A stretch of 12,801 nt of DNA. Origin: JAVBNN01 sp031551525. GTDB lineage: Bacteria > Bacillota > Negativicutes > Acidaminococcales > JAISLQ01. Made by a program: the position numbers and the translations under genes. The notes under the pieces are model-generated. The model made no database searches and was not told the DNA's origin. It was given only the letters and a program-made list of their open reading frames with translations. This document shows positions 12,638-12,801 of this stretch, piece by piece. The stretch lies in the NCBI GenBank assembly GCA_031551525.1, contig JAVBNN010000045.1, positions 1 to 12,801 on the forward strand. Reading direction: 5' to 3'. Numbering within the stretch: the stretch's first letter is position 1; every line of letters starts with the position of its first letter.

Positions 12638-12801
12638 TCAAGCCAGCATCAATTTTTCCAAATCCAGCGGCTGGACATATGTGCCGTCCTTATAAGCGCG
12701 CATATTGCCGCCCGAAATCTCGTCGATAAGGGCTATATGTTTGTCAGCGCCTATCCGGCCAAACTCAAACTTTATATCATACAGCTCGAGATTCTTTTTA
12801 G
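12638..12801 (-). CDS. purC: Probable SAICAR synthase (PurC), C-terminal part, cut by window edge
   Basis: The last 54 codons are visible, ending in TGA at 12638-12640. The translation contains LELYDIKFEFGRIGADKH, then IALIDEISGGNMRAYKDG, then YVQPLDLEKLMLA at the end. The pattern D-x-K-x-E-F-G followed about a dozen residues later by L-x-D-E-I is the conserved C-terminal region of phosphoribosylaminoimidazole-succinocarboxamide synthase, which joins aspartate to CAIR in purine synthesis. The ending after GGNMR differs from the better-known E. coli and Bacillus proteins. The N-terminal ATP-binding part is outside the window, so the call rests on this short stretch. A strong terminator follows. 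Confidence 0.65.
   Translation of the reverse strand, partial: KKNLELYDIKFEFGRIGADKHIALIDEISGGNMRAYKDGTYVQPLDLEKLMLA

Noticed and set aside
1..12801. CRISPR array, tRNA, rRNA, phage or toxin-antitoxin genes
   Set aside because: No regularly spaced direct repeats, no tRNA-like cloverleaf with CCA end, and no matching protein families were seen on either strand.

Overview
The window reads as ordinary chromosomal DNA of a low-to-mid GC Firmicute. The support is the AGGAGG-type ribosome binding sites, TTGACA/TATAAT-like promoters, U-tailed intrinsic terminators, and the families present (CheX, HU, Fur-family Zur, EamA, DUF362-ferredoxin). The gene mix would fit the Negativicutes, but that placement is an impression from protein style and cannot be proven from this sequence. 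I found no tRNA, rRNA, CRISPR array, phage or defence locus.

Layout. The left edge (1-143) is the right end of an IS3-family insertion sequence: the last 36 codons of its transposase and a terminal inverted repeat. It stops 21 bp short of a small secreted protein of unknown function (165-614, minus, TTG start). Next come a CheX-type chemotaxis phosphatase (880-1341) and DNA polymerase IV (1407-2561) on the plus strand. These converge on an exopolyphosphatase/GppA-type protein with an HD-like C-terminal part (2593-4119, minus); the converging genes share a two-way terminator that contains both stop codons. A 63-bp hairpin element at 4232-4294, whose arms match the IS3 terminal repeat at the left edge, separates this gene from an EamA/DMT transporter (4312-5157, minus) and a DUF362 protein carrying two [4Fe-4S] clusters (5213-6322, minus).

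The functional centre is a zinc-uptake operon on the minus strand, zur-znuA-znuC-znuB (9388 down to 6428). The Fur-family regulator is first, its stop codon overlaps the GTG start of the zinc-binding lipoprotein, and a 30-bp inverted repeat covers the -10 of the operon promoter. This suggests self-repression when zinc is plentiful. A nicotinamidase/isochorismatase-like hydrolase (9558-10202) is transcribed divergently from zur.

The right part holds an HU-type DNA-binding protein with a lysine/alanine/proline-rich tail (10613-10954) behind a long AT-rich leader, a converging MscS-family channel (11014-12087, minus), a 550-bp gene-free stretch with a dense series of GC-rich hairpins (about 12316-12491), and the C-terminal end of a gene that looks like purC (12638-12801, minus, cut by the window edge).

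No clearly new multi-gene system is visible. The items most worth checking are the hairpin-rich non-coding island, the IS3-related mini-element, the putative Zur operator, and the tailed HU protein with its leader.
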